A stretch of 64,000 nt of DNA from Paraburkholderia guartelaensis. GTDB lineage: Bacteria; Pseudomonadota; Gammaproteobacteria; Burkholderiales; Burkholderiaceae. Each line of letters opens with the position of its first letter. Position 1 is the first letter of the stretch. The translations under genes were made by a program, and so were the position numbers. Positions 40,208 through 49,217 of this stretch are shown here, in pieces. The notes beneath the pieces are model-generated. The model was not told the origin of the DNA and did not search any database. It saw only the letters and a list, made by a program, of their open reading frames with translations. The DNA is taken from contig NZ_SMOD01000005.1 of NCBI RefSeq assembly GCF_004353905.1, positions 274,252 to 338,251 on the forward strand. Direction: 5' to 3'.

Positions 40208-41707
40208 ATGCACGCAACTCCGATTCTCAGTATTGCGATATGGATGCCGATCGTATTCGGCGTCATCGTTCTTGTAGTGGGTTCCCGTCGGAACCCGAGT
40301 GCGGACCGCTGGCTCGCACTCATCGGTTCGGTGCTTAGTTTCCTCGTCACCCTTCCGCTCGTTGCGGGCTTCGATACGAGCACGGCTTCCCTGCAGTTCG
40401 AGGAGAAGGCGGTCTGGATCGAGCGGTTCAATATTGCGTATCACCTGGGCGTCGACGGCATCGCGATGTGGTTCGTCGTGCTGACGGCGCTCATCACCGT
40501 GATCGTCGTGATCGCGGGCTGGCAGGTCATCACGAAGAACGTCGCGCAGTATTACGCGTCGTTCCTCATCCTGTCGGGCATCATGATCGGCGTTTTCTGC
40601 GCCGCCGACGGTCTGCTGTTCTACGTGTTCTTCGAAGCCACGCTCATTCCGATGTACATCATCATCGGTGTGTGGGGCGGCCCGAACCGCGTGTACGCAG
40701 CGTTCAAGTTCTTTCTCTACACGCTGGCCGGCTCGCTGCTCATGCTGGTCGCGTTGCTGTACCTGTACCGCATTACCGGGACCTTCGACCTCGCCACGTG
40801 GCAGGCCGCGAAGATCGCCATGACGCCGCAAATCTTGCTGTTCATCGCGTTCTTCTTCGCGTTCGCCGTCAAGGTGCCGATGTGGCCGGTCCACACGTGG
40901 TTGCCGGACGCGCACGTCGAAGCGCCCACGGGCGGCTCGGTCGTGCTGGCTGCGATCATGCTCAAGCTCGGCGCGTACGGTTTCCTGCGTTTCTCGCTGC
41001 CGGTCACGCCGGACGCGAGCCACTACCTGGCGCCGGTCATCATCACGTTGTCCCTGATCGCCGTGATCTACATCGGCCTCGTGGCGATGGTGCAGGCGGA
41101 CATGAAGAAGCTGGTCGCGTACTCGTCGATTGCCCACATGGGCTTCGTCACGCTCGGCTTCTTTATGTTCGGCGAATCGAGCCAGCTCGCGATGGAAGGC
41201 GGGATCATCCAGATGATCTCGCACGGTTTCGTCTCGGGCGCCATGTTCCTGTGCATCGGTGTGCTGTACGACCGCATGCACACACGCGATATCGCGGACT
41301 ACGGTGGTGTGGTCAACACCATGCCGAAGTTCGCGGCGCTGGTCATGCTGTTCGCGATGGCCAACTGCGGTCTGCCGGGCACCTCGGGATTCGTCGGCGA
41401 ATTCATGGTGATTCTGGCGGCCGTGAAGTACAACTTCTGGATCGCATTCGGGGCGGCGTTCACGCTGATCCTGGGCGCGGCCTATACGTTGTGGATGTAC
41501 AAGCGGGTGTACTTCGGCGCCATCGCGAACGATCACGTTCGCGAGCTGAAGGACATCAACTGTCGCGAATACTTCATTCTTGGAGTGCTTGCACTGTTTA
41601 CGCTTTTCATGGGCGTCTACCCGAAGCCCTTTACCGATGTGATGCACGTTTCCGTGGAAAACCTCCTCTCCCACGTCGCAGTGTCGAAACTGCCGCTGTC
41701 ACAGTAA
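40208..41707 (+). CDS. nuoM: NADH-quinone oxidoreductase subunit M
   Basis: Antiporter-like membrane subunit (ND4 homologue), 499 residues, about 14 helices. Key residues in FFEATLIPMYIIIGVWGGPNR, KVPMWPVHTWLPDAHVEAPT and HGFVSGAMFLCIGVLYDR. ATG 40208 was chosen from the GCGAGGAAACGC signal and homologue starts; the frame stays open far upstream inside nuoL's shadow. Confidence 0.97.
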   Translation: MHATPILSIAIWMPIVFGVIVLVVGSRRNPSADRWLALIGSVLSFLVTLPLVAGFDTSTASLQFEEKAVWIERFNIAYHLGVDGIAMWFVVLTALITVIVVIAGWQVITKNVAQYYASFLILSGIMIGVFCAADGLLFYVFFEATLIPMYIIIGVWGGPNRVYAAFKFFLYTLAGSLLMLVALLYLYRITGTFDLATWQAAKIAMTPQILLFIAFFFAFAVKVPMWPVHTWLPDAHVEAPTGGSVVLAAIMLKLGAYGFLRFSLPVTPDASHYLAPVIITLSLIAVIYIGLVAMVQADMKKLVAYSSIAHMGFVTLGFFMFGESSQLAMEGGIIQMISHGFVSGAMFLCIGVLYDRMHTRDIADYGGVVNTMPKFAALVMLFAMANCGLPGTSGFVGEFMVILAAVKYNFWIAFGAAFTLILGAAYTLWMYKRVYFGAIANDHVRELKDINCREYFILGVLALFTLFMGVYPKPFTDVMHVSVENLLSHVAVSKLPLSQ

Positions 41708-41732
41708 TACCCGAGCGGAGGAACAAAAGATC

Positions 41733-43205
41733 ATGCCAAACGCCCCTATGTACGCTCTGCTGCCCGACGGCCTGGTGATGACCGGCCTCGTCGTCGCGTG
41801 GCTCAACGACACGTTCACCGGTCCTGAAGGCCGGCGCACGACCTACTTCATCGCGCTGCTGACCACGGTCATAGCCGGTATCTGGTTCGCGGTGGACGCG
41901 TTCGATCCGCACGTGTACTACTACTTCACGCGCATGTACGTGGTCGATCCGTTCGCGAGCGCCATGAAGGCAGTGGTCACGCTCGGCTACGCCGTGTCGA
42001 TCGTGTACTCGCGCAAGTACCTCGAAGACCGCGACATGTTCCGGGGCGAGTTCTTCCTGCTTGGCCTGTTCTCGCTTCTCGGCCAGCTCACGATGATCTC
42101 GGGCAACAACTTCCTCACGCTGTACCTCGGCCTCGAGTTGATGTCGCTCTCGCTCTACGCGGTCATCGCACTGCGTCGTAACGCGGCGCAGTCGAACGAA
42201 GCGGCCATGAAGTACTACGTGCTGGGTGCGCTCGCTTCGGGCTTCCTGCTCTACGGCATCTCGATGCTGTACGGCGCGACCGGCTCGCTCGAGCTGAACG
42301 AAGTGTTCAAGGCGGTGGCTTCGGGCCACATCAACGATATCGTCCTGCTGTTCGGCGTGGTGTTCATCGTCGCCGGCGTGGCGTTCAAGATGGGTGCGGT
42401 GCCGTTCCACATGTGGGTGCCGGACGTCTATCAAGGCGCGCCTACGGCCATGACGCTGCTCACCGGCGGCGGCCCGAAGGTCGCGGCATTCGCCTGGGCC
42501 GTGCGCTTCCTCGTGATGGGCCTGCTGCCGCTGGCAGTGGACTGGCAGGAGATGCTGATCATCCTCGCGGCACTTTCGATGATCGTCGGCAACATCACGG
42601 GTATCGTCCAGCGCAACATCAAGCGCATGCTCGCGTACTCGGCCATTTCGAACATGGGCTTCGTGCTGCTCGGCCTGCTCGCCGGCATCGTCGACAACAA
42701 GGCGACGGGCGCGGCCAGCGCATACAGCTCGGCCATGTTCTACAGCATCGTCTATCTGATCACGACGCTCGGCGCCTTCGGCATCGTCATGCTGCTTTCG
42801 CGCCGCGATTTCGAAGCGGAAACGATCGACGACTTCAAGGGCCTGAACCAGCGCAACCCGGTGTTCGCGTTCGTGATGATGCTCATGATGTTCTCGCTCG
42901 CCGGCATTCCGCCGACCGTCGGCTTCTACGCGAAGCTCGCTGTGCTCGAAGCGACCATGAATGCGGGCCTCACGTGGCTTGCGGTGCTCGCCGTTATCAC
43001 GTCGCTGTTCGGCGCGTTCTACTACCTGCGTATCGTCAAGCTGATGTACTTCGACGCACCGCAGGACGAAGCACCGATCGAGAGCCACGCATGCAACCGC
43101 GCGCTGCTCACGCTCAACGGCGTGGCGGTGCTCGTGCTGGGCATCATTCCTGGCCCGCTGATGTCGATCTGCCTGCAGGCTGTCACGCATACGCTGCCGC
43201 TCTGA
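41733..43205 (+). CDS. nuoN: NADH-quinone oxidoreductase subunit N
   Basis: Third antiporter-like subunit (ND2 homologue), 490 residues, about 14 helices. Family positions include LYLGLELMSLSLYAV, FKMGAVPFHMWVPDVYQGAPT and KRMLAYSAISNMGFVLLG. CGGAGGAAC precedes ATG 41733. Its TGA overlaps the ATG of the next small gene (TGATG), so DUF2818 is translated with it. Confidence 0.97.
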   Translation: MPNAPMYALLPDGLVMTGLVVAWLNDTFTGPEGRRTTYFIALLTTVIAGIWFAVDAFDPHVYYYFTRMYVVDPFASAMKAVVTLGYAVSIVYSRKYLEDRDMFRGEFFLLGLFSLLGQLTMISGNNFLTLYLGLELMSLSLYAVIALRRNAAQSNEAAMKYYVLGALASGFLLYGISMLYGATGSLELNEVFKAVASGHINDIVLLFGVVFIVAGVAFKMGAVPFHMWVPDVYQGAPTAMTLLTGGGPKVAAFAWAVRFLVMGLLPLAVDWQEMLIILAALSMIVGNITGIVQRNIKRMLAYSAISNMGFVLLGLLAGIVDNKATGAASAYSSAMFYSIVYLITTLGAFGIVMLLSRRDFEAETIDDFKGLNQRNPVFAFVMMLMMFSLAGIPPTVGFYAKLAVLEATMNAGLTWLAVLAVITSLFGAFYYLRIVKLMYFDAPQDEAPIESHACNRALLTLNGVAVLVLGIIPGPLMSICLQAVTHTLPL

Positions 43206-43507
43206 TGTCGGCAGCGGGCTGGTTCATCGTGCTGTTGGCGCTCGCGGGCGCCAACCTGCCGTTCCTCAACCAGCGATTGTTCGGCGTCGTGCCGCTTCGC
43301 GCACCGAAGAAGAGTGCGTGGATTCGCATCGCTGAAATGATCGTGCTGTATTTTGTGGTCGGTACGTTCGGCTTCCTGCTGGAGGCGCGCGCCGGCAATC
43401 GTTTTGACCAGGGCTGGCAGTTTTACGCGATCACCTTCAGTCTTTTTGTCGTGTTCGCGTTCCCCGGCTTCACCTGGCAATATCTCGTCAAACGCCGCCC
43501 GGCGTGA
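43205..43507 (+). CDS. DUF2818 family membrane protein
   Basis: Protein of 100 residues with three predicted membrane helices (about 2-22, 38-58 and 72-92) and a basic ending. It is the DUF2818 gene that follows nuoN in many beta-proteobacteria. Start overlaps the nuoN stop. No enzyme motif. Its fixed position suggests an accessory or assembly role for complex I, but this is inference. Confidence 0.88.
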   Translation: MSAAGWFIVLLALAGANLPFLNQRLFGVVPLRAPKKSAWIRIAEMIVLYFVVGTFGFLLEARAGNRFDQGWQFYAITFSLFVVFAFPGFTWQYLVKRRPA

Positions 43508-43633
43508 CGCGCGTCGCCGGCCTGTGGCCGGCACGCGCTGTGCGACCCGCAGTCTGGCCCGCAGTTCGACCGATTCCACTTCAAGCGGCGCGCCCGCGGT
43601 TTCCCGATTTTTTGAGCACCCACGAGGCTGACT

Positions 43634-44224
43634 ATGGCTGAACATCATCAACACGACCCGGCACTCGCCGAGACGTGCGTGGAAAGCACGACGCTCTACG
43701 CAGGCAATTTTCTTACCCTGAAGCGCGACACCGTTGCGCTGCCGGACGGCAAGCACGCCACGCGCGAGTTCGTTCAGCATCCTGGCGCGGTGATGGTCAT
43801 CCCGCTGTTCGACGACGGCCGCGTGCTGATGGAGCGCCAGTACCGCTATCCGCTCTCGCGCGTGATGACCGAATTCCCGGCAGGCAAGCTCGATCCGCAG
43901 GAAGGCGCGCTCGCCTGCGCGATCCGCGAACTGAAGGAGGAGACGGGCTATACGGCGCGCGAGTATGTCTATCTCGCGCAGATCCATCCCGTGATCTCGT
44001 ACTCGACCGAGTTCATCGACATTTACCTCGCACGCGGGCTGACCGCCGGCGCGGCGCAGCTCGACGACGGCGAGTTCCTCGAAACGTTCACGGCGACGGT
44101 TCCCGAACTGCTCGAATGGGTGCGTACGGGCAAGATCACCGACGTGAAGACGATTGTCGGCACGTTCTGGCTCGAAAAGGCGCTCTCGGGTGCGTGGCCG
44201 CTCGCGAAGGCAGAGCAGGGCTGA
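43634..44224 (+). CDS. Nudix hydrolase, ADP-ribose pyrophosphatase type
   Basis: Cytoplasmic hydrolase of 196 residues acting on nucleoside diphosphate derivatives, probably ADP-ribose. The Nudix box is complete at 84-106: Gly84, Glu90, Arg98-Glu99 and EETG at 102-105. The upstream strand MERQYRYPL (66-74) and the following YLAQIHPVISYSTEFIDIYLA match the ADP-ribose pyrophosphatase group (NudF-like). Starts at ATG 43634 after GAGGCTG. Confidence 0.92.
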   Translation: MAEHHQHDPALAETCVESTTLYAGNFLTLKRDTVALPDGKHATREFVQHPGAVMVIPLFDDGRVLMERQYRYPLSRVMTEFPAGKLDPQEGALACAIRELKEETGYTAREYVYLAQIHPVISYSTEFIDIYLARGLTAGAAQLDDGEFLETFTATVPELLEWVRTGKITDVKTIVGTFWLEKALSGAWPLAKAEQG

Positions 44225-44257
44225 CACGCGCTACACGGCGCAGCGAATTCCCGATCG

Positions 44258-44283
44258 ACGGCGGCCCTTGTGGCCGCCGTTGT
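44258..44283 (+). terminator. Possible terminator after the Nudix gene
   Basis: ACGGCGGCC (44258-44266) pairs with GGCCGCCGT (44272-44280), loop CTTGT; only a weak T stretch follows. Confidence 0.5.
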
Positions 44284-44459
44284 CGCTTCTACGCGCGTCC
44301 GAAGCAAAACAGGCCTCGAAGCACCTTCAGCGCGCCCGCCCGAGCAGCGCTACAATCGAACCCCCGGGAAATCCCCGGTGGCTGGCCGCAGGAATTTTTT
44401 CGAACGGTCGTTCACAAATTTACGATTTGCGCTAAACTCATCGCAAGCCTCGATTCCCC

Positions 44460-44894
44460 ATGAAGGTCCTCGATTTACAGTGTCCAGACGGCCATCGGTT
44501 TGAAGGCTGGTTCGCATCGGTTGACGACTTCGAGTCGCAACTGTCCCGCAAGCTGGTCGAATGTCCGATGTGCGGCGCCACCCATGTGACCCGCTTGCCG
44601 TCCGCGCCCCGGCTGAACCTGTCCGGCGCGAGCGAAACGCCGAAAGCGTCGCCGCAAGAGCAGGCGGCGCAATGGCAGGCGCATGCGATGGGTGTGATCC
44701 GAGAGGTCCTCGAGAAGACGGAGAACGTAGGCGACCGTTTCGCCGAGGAGGCGCGGCGCATTCACTACAACGAAGCGCCGTCGCGCAACATCCGTGGAGT
44801 CGCTTCCGCGGACGATGCGCAAGCTCTCGTCGAAGAAGGCATCGATGTGATGCCGCTACCGGTTCCGGCCGCGTTGAAGGGTCCGCTGCAATAA
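44460..44894 (+). CDS. DUF1178 family protein
   Basis: Small soluble protein of 144 residues in the DUF1178 family. The N-terminus holds a zinc-ribbon-like set: Cys8 and His12 (LQCPDGHRFEGWF), Cys35 and Cys38 (VECPMCGA). A helical middle (QAAQWQAHAMGVIREVLEKTENVG) and the conserved end EGIDVMPLPVPAA follow. Function unknown; I see no operon partner except the acyl-CoA dehydrogenase 66 bases downstream. Confidence 0.9.
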   Translation: MKVLDLQCPDGHRFEGWFASVDDFESQLSRKLVECPMCGATHVTRLPSAPRLNLSGASETPKASPQEQAAQWQAHAMGVIREVLEKTENVGDRFAEEARRIHYNEAPSRNIRGVASADDAQALVEEGIDVMPLPVPAALKGPLQ

Positions 44895-44960
44895 CGCCAT
44901 GCGGGTCTTCGCCGCGGCGCGAGGTTCGCTCGCACCGGCCGCGGCCAGGAGACATTGCGT

Positions 44961-46169
44961 ATGGATCTGGACTACACCCCCGCTGACGACGCATTTCGCG
45001 CCGAAATCCGCGCCTGGCTCGAGGCCAATCTGCCTCAAGCGATGCGCGACAAGGTTCTCAACCACAAACGCCTCTCGCGCGACGACATTGCCAACTGGCA
45101 CAAGCTGCTAGGCAAGAAGGGCTGGTCCGCGCCCGCATGGCCCGCGGAATGGGGCGGCCCTGGCTGGACAGAAGCGCAACGCCACATCTGGGACGCCGAG
45201 TGCGGCCGCATCGGCGCGCCGCCGGTACTGCCGTTCGGCGTGTCGATGGTCGCGCCCGTGCTCATGAAGTACGGTAACGAAGCCCAAAAGCGCCGCTATC
45301 TCCCGCGCATCCTTTCCGGTGAAGACTGGTGGTGCCAGGGCTACTCCGAGCCGGGCTCGGGTTCCGACCTCGCATCGTTGCGCACGCGTGCCGTACTTGT
45401 GAAAAGCGGTGAAGGCGATCACTACGTCGTGAACGGCCAGAAGACCTGGACCACGCTCGGCCAGCACGCCGACATGATGTTCTGCCTCGTGCGCACCGAC
45501 CCTGCGGCGAAGAAACAGGAAGGCATCTCCTTTCTCCTCATCGACATGAAAACGCCCGGCATCACCGTGCGTCCGATCATCACGCTCGATGAAGACCATG
45601 AGGTCAACGAAGTATTTTTCGAAGACGTGAAGGTGCCCGTCGAAAATCTCGTTGGCGACGAGAACCGCGGCTGGACCTACGCGAAGTATCTGCTCGGCCA
45701 CGAGCGTACGGGTATCGCGCGCGTGGGCGCGTCGAACCGCGAACTCGCATTCCTCAAGAGCGTCGCGCTCAAGCAGAAGAAGCGTGGGAAGCCGCTGCTC
45801 GAAGACCCCGTATTCGCGGCGCGCGTGGCTGCCGTCGAAATCGAGCTGATGGCGCTCGAAGTGACCGCCGAGCGCGTGATCGCGAGCGCGTCGAACGGAC
45901 GCGGCCCCGGTCCCGAAGCGTCGATGCTCAAGATCAAGGGCACGGAGATCCAGCAGGCGCTGACCGAGCTGATGGTCGATGCGATCGGCCCGCTTGCGGC
46001 GCCGTTCGATCCGGCGTTCCTCGAGGGCGAGCACGAACAAGCGGCCGGCGGCGACGACGACGCGGCCCCGCTCGCGGCGTACTACTTCAACTATCGGAAG
46101 ACGTCGATCTACGGCGGGTCGAACGAAATTCAGAAGAACATCATCTCGCAGATGATTCTGGGGATTTGA
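44961..46169 (+). CDS. Acyl-CoA dehydrogenase (first of an adjacent pair)
   Basis: FAD flavoprotein of 402 residues catalysing alpha,beta-dehydrogenation of an acyl-CoA. Recognisable: CQGYSEPGSGSDLASLRTRA (126-145), GQKTWTTLGQHADMMF (159-174) and the C-terminal NYRKTSIYGGSNEIQKNIIS. The medium-chain catalytic Glu position (YEGT) reads YGGS, but Glu248 in LLGHERTGIARVG sits where long-chain and isovaleryl enzymes keep their base. AGGAG is nine bases before ATG 44961. Followed 11 bases later by a second dehydrogenase and two MaoC genes: one catabolic operon. Confidence 0.9.
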   Translation: MDLDYTPADDAFRAEIRAWLEANLPQAMRDKVLNHKRLSRDDIANWHKLLGKKGWSAPAWPAEWGGPGWTEAQRHIWDAECGRIGAPPVLPFGVSMVAPVLMKYGNEAQKRRYLPRILSGEDWWCQGYSEPGSGSDLASLRTRAVLVKSGEGDHYVVNGQKTWTTLGQHADMMFCLVRTDPAAKKQEGISFLLIDMKTPGITVRPIITLDEDHEVNEVFFEDVKVPVENLVGDENRGWTYAKYLLGHERTGIARVGASNRELAFLKSVALKQKKRGKPLLEDPVFAARVAAVEIELMALEVTAERVIASASNGRGPGPEASMLKIKGTEIQQALTELMVDAIGPLAAPFDPAFLEGEHEQAAGGDDDAAPLAAYYFNYRKTSIYGGSNEIQKNIISQMILGI

Positions 46170-46180
46170 GGAGCGGCGCA

Positions 46181-47311
46181 ATGAACTTCAATTTCACCGA
46201 AGAACAACAGCAACTCGCCGACGCGCTGCGTCGCTATCTCGACAAGAACTACGCCTTCGAAGCGCGCCAGGCGATCGTGAAGACACCCGCTGGCGTTTCG
46301 GACCAGCACTGGAACGCGTTCGTCGAGTTGGGACTGACCGCGCTGCCGGTGCCGGCGGAGCAGGGCGGTTTCGACGGCGCGCCATTCGACATGCTCGTCG
46401 TCATGCAGCAGCTGGGCCGCGCGCTCGTGGTCGAGCCGTACTGGGCAACCGCGGTGGCCGTCGAGGCGCTCAAGCTCGCGGGCGGTGCGGCAGATGCGGA
46501 AAACGCGGCGCTGCTCGAACGCGTCGCCTCGGGCGAGGTCAAGCTTGCTGCGGCGTTCCATGAGCCGCAGTCGCGCTACGACCTGTTCTCTCTGGAAACG
46601 CAGGCGAAGGAAACGGGCGACGGCTTTGCGCTTACCGGCACGAAATCGGTCGTGCAGCACGGTGCCCAGGCCGACTACTGGATCGTGCCGGCGCGCTTCG
46701 CGGGCGAGGTTGCGCTTTTTGTCGTCGCGCGCGATGCGAAGGGTGTCGACGTGAGCGATTACCGCACGATCGACGGCCAGCGCGCCGCGACGCTGACCTT
46801 CAAGGAAGCGCACGCGCGACGCCTTGGCGACGTGCACACCGGCGCGGCGACGTGGGAGAAGATTGCCGACTACGCCACGTTCCTGCTATGTGCGGAAGCC
46901 GTGGGTGCCATGGACGCGCTCAACCACGCAACGGTCGAATACACGAAGACGCGTCAACAGTTCGGCGTGCCGATCGCGCGCTTCCAGGCGCTGCAGCACC
47001 GCATGGCAGAGATGCTGATCCACGCCGAGCAGGCCCGCTCGCTGACTTACCTCGCCGCCGCGCGATACAGTAGCGAATCGGCCGACGAGCGGCGCCGCGC
47101 GATCTCGGCAGCGAAGGTGCGCGTGGGGCAGGCGGCGCGTTTTATCGGCCAGCAGGCCGTGCAACTGCACGGCGGCATGGGCGTCACCAACGAAGTGGCG
47201 GCCGCGCATCTGTTCAAGCGTCTCGCGATCATCGAAACGACGCTCGGTGACGTCGATCATCATCTCGAACGCTTCGCTTCGCTGCCCGGTTTCGCGCAGG
47301 CAGCAGCGTAG
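46181..47311 (+). CDS. Acyl-CoA dehydrogenase (second of the pair)
   Basis: FAD acyl-CoA dehydrogenase fold, 376 residues, beginning MNFNFTEEQQQLADALRRYL. It keeps QFGVPIARFQALQHRMAEM and the C-terminal QAVQLHGGMGVTNEVAAAHLFKR, but I see no glutamate at either known catalytic position: the region matching LLGHER of the first gene reads KIADYATFLLCAEAVG. It may therefore be the non-catalytic half of a mixed dimer/tetramer with the preceding protein, as known for actinobacterial steroid-degrading dehydrogenases. GAGGAGCGGC precedes ATG 46181. Confidence 0.88.
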   Translation: MNFNFTEEQQQLADALRRYLDKNYAFEARQAIVKTPAGVSDQHWNAFVELGLTALPVPAEQGGFDGAPFDMLVVMQQLGRALVVEPYWATAVAVEALKLAGGAADAENAALLERVASGEVKLAAAFHEPQSRYDLFSLETQAKETGDGFALTGTKSVVQHGAQADYWIVPARFAGEVALFVVARDAKGVDVSDYRTIDGQRAATLTFKEAHARRLGDVHTGAATWEKIADYATFLLCAEAVGAMDALNHATVEYTKTRQQFGVPIARFQALQHRMAEMLIHAEQARSLTYLAAARYSSESADERRRAISAAKVRVGQAARFIGQQAVQLHGGMGVTNEVAAAHLFKRLAIIETTLGDVDHHLERFASLPGFAQAAA

Positions 47312-47360
47312 CGCGTGGTGGCAGCAGGCAACAACAGGGCAACATCGGCGGAGAATACGG

Positions 47361-47819
47361 ATGGGCGTGAGTTACGAAGATCTCGAAGTGGGCAAGCGCT
47401 ATGTGGTCGGTTCCCACACCTTTGGGCGTGACGAGGTGGTGCAATTCGCGGAGCAGTTCGATCCGCAACCGTTCCACATGAGCGAGGCGGGCGGCGAGGC
47501 GTCGATGTTCGGCGGGCTCGTTGCGAGCGGCTGGCATACCTGTTCGGTCATGATGGGCATGCTCGTGCGCAACTTTCTCAAGGACTCGACCTCGATGGGC
47601 TCGCCCGGCGTCGACGAGATCCGCTGGCTCAAGCCCACGCGCGTGGGCGACACACTCACGATGACGAACGCAATCCTGAGCAAGCGCGTCTCGGCGAGCA
47701 AGCCGGACCGCGGTATCGTCGAAACGCAGTGGGAAGGACACAACCAGCACGGCGAGCTGATCGTGACCGTGCGTTCGAAGGCGCTGTTCGGCCTTCGCCA
47801 TCCAGGGAGCGCATCGTGA
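47361..47819 (+). CDS. MaoC family dehydratase (first of two)
   Basis: Hotdog-fold enoyl-CoA hydratase-like protein of 152 residues. The active-site strand reads FAEQFDPQPFHMSEAGGEASMFGG followed by LVASGWHTCSVMMG, where Asp and His of the hydratase 2 motif are kept (FDPQPFH). Begins at ATG 47361 after GGCGGAGAATACGG. Its last codons overlap the start of the next MaoC gene (GTGA). Expected to hydrate the enoyl-CoA made by the dehydrogenases upstream. Confidence 0.88.
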   Translation: MGVSYEDLEVGKRYVVGSHTFGRDEVVQFAEQFDPQPFHMSEAGGEASMFGGLVASGWHTCSVMMGMLVRNFLKDSTSMGSPGVDEIRWLKPTRVGDTLTMTNAILSKRVSASKPDRGIVETQWEGHNQHGELIVTVRSKALFGLRHPGSAS

Positions 47820-48286
47820 GCGAAAGCGATGTCATGCAGATTGCCGACGCGGCGGCGTTGCGCGCGCTGATCGGCGCAGGGCCGCTCGTGAGCGGCTGGC
47901 GCGAGGTGAGTGAGGCGGACGTGCACGGTTTTGCCGACGCCACGGGCGACCACCAGTGGATCCACATCGACGCCGAGCGCGCGCGCCGCGAGTCGCCTTT
48001 TGGCGGCCCGATTGCGCACGGCTTTCTCACGCTTTCCCTGATTCCCGTGCTGCTCGGAGCAACGCTGCACATGCGTCAGAGCATGGGTGTGAACTACGGG
48101 CTCAACCGCGTGCGCTTCACGCAGCCGGTGCCCGTGGGCGCGAAGGTGCGAGCACGTATCGCGGTGAAAGAAGTGAGCGACGTGGAAGGCGGCGGGGTGC
48201 AGGTCGTGTGGGACGTGAGCATCGAGCGCGAAGGCAGCGAACGGCCCGCATGCGTGGCCGAATTCATTACGCGGCACTACTTCTAA
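47816..48286 (+). CDS. MaoC family dehydratase (second of two)
   Basis: Second hotdog hydratase of 156 residues, with the NodN/MaoC signature FADATGDHQWIHIDAERARRE and GGPIAHGFLTLSLIP. GTG 47816 is taken as start because it overlaps the previous stop by four bases and GGGAG lies upstream; ATG 47834 is an alternative. The two neighbouring MaoC genes could form a heterodimer or act on different substrates. End of the operon; a bidirectional terminator follows. Confidence 0.87.
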   Translation: MSESDVMQIADAAALRALIGAGPLVSGWREVSEADVHGFADATGDHQWIHIDAERARRESPFGGPIAHGFLTLSLIPVLLGATLHMRQSMGVNYGLNRVRFTQPVPVGAKVRARIAVKEVSDVEGGGVQVVWDVSIEREGSERPACVAEFITRHYF

Positions 48287-48306
48287 GGTTGTTGCGAAGT
48301 CAACGA

Positions 48307-48345
48307 AAAGGGGCGCTCCGCTGCAAGGCGGGCGCCCCTTTGGTT
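48307..48345. terminator. Bidirectional terminator
   Basis: AAAGGGGCGC (48307-48316) pairs with GCGCCCCTTT (48332-48341); A and T runs on both sides serve the converging MaoC and GST genes. Confidence 0.8.
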
Positions 48346-48369
48346 TTGCGTGGGCTTCAGCGCAATGCG

Positions 48370-49071
48370 TTAGTGCCTGGCGTACTGCGTCGCGCCGAAC
48401 AGCATCTCCTTCGCCTTCTCATCCATGAGCGGCTTGCGCACATTGGCGAGCACTTCCACGCCGCGCTTGACGGCCGGCCGCGCCGCGATCGTCTCGTGCC
48501 AGCGCTTCACGTTGGGCAGCGAATCGAGATCGATGCCCTGGTTTTGCCAGGAGCGCGTCCACGGGAAAGCGGCGATATCCGCGATGGTGTACTCGTCGCC
48601 GGCCAGATATTCGGTCTTTTCCAGTTGCGTTTCCATCACGTTGTAGAGCCGCTTCGCTTCGTTCGTGTAGCGATTGACCGCATACTCGATCTTCTCGGGC
48701 GCGTAGATGCGGAAGTGGTGCGCCTGGCCGAGCATGGGGCCGAGTCCGCCCATCTGGAACATCACCCATTGCAGCACGTCGTAGCGCGCTGCGAGATCCT
48801 CGGGCATGAAGCGGCCGGTTTTCGCAGCGAGATAGATCAGGATCGCGCCCGACTCGAACAGCGAGAACGGCTGGCCGTCGGCGCGGCGCGGGCCTTCTGA
48901 GTCGGTAATGGCGGGAATCTTGTTGTTCGGGCTGATGGCGAGGAATTCGGGCTTGAACTGGTCGCCCGCACCGATATCGACCGGATGCACCCGGTATTCG
49001 AGGCCGGTTTCCTCGAGCATGATATGGACTTTGTGACCGTTCGGCGTGGCCCAGCTGTAGACGTCGATCAT
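48370..49071 (-). CDS. Glutathione S-transferase family protein (Nu/YfcG-like)
   Basis: Protein of 233 residues with thioredoxin-like N-terminal domain (MIDVYSWATPNGHKVHIML, then SPNNKIPAI) and all-helical C-terminal domain (PMLGQAHHFRIYAPEKIEYA). The TPNGHKV active-site start and NKIPAI resemble the YfcG/YghU disulfide-reductase group of GSTs. ATG 49071 is the homologue-like start; the frame extends 37 codons upstream. It may act in redox protection; no substrate evidence. Confidence 0.9.
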   Translation of the reverse strand: MIDVYSWATPNGHKVHIMLEETGLEYRVHPVDIGAGDQFKPEFLAISPNNKIPAITDSEGPRRADGQPFSLFESGAILIYLAAKTGRFMPEDLAARYDVLQWVMFQMGGLGPMLGQAHHFRIYAPEKIEYAVNRYTNEAKRLYNVMETQLEKTEYLAGDEYTIADIAAFPWTRSWQNQGIDLDSLPNVKRWHETIAARPAVKRGVEVLANVRKPLMDEKAKEMLFGATQYARH

Positions 49072-49217
49072 CGTGGCTCCTTGGCACCATGAAAGAAGGC
49101 GCCGCGAAAGTCCGGATAGTCTTCCGCGACGCCCGATCTGGCGCAAATTAGCATAGATCGGCGTCGCTCGCAGAAGGCGCATGAGCGCCCCTGCTGCGCT
49201 TGTGGACTTACGCGGGA

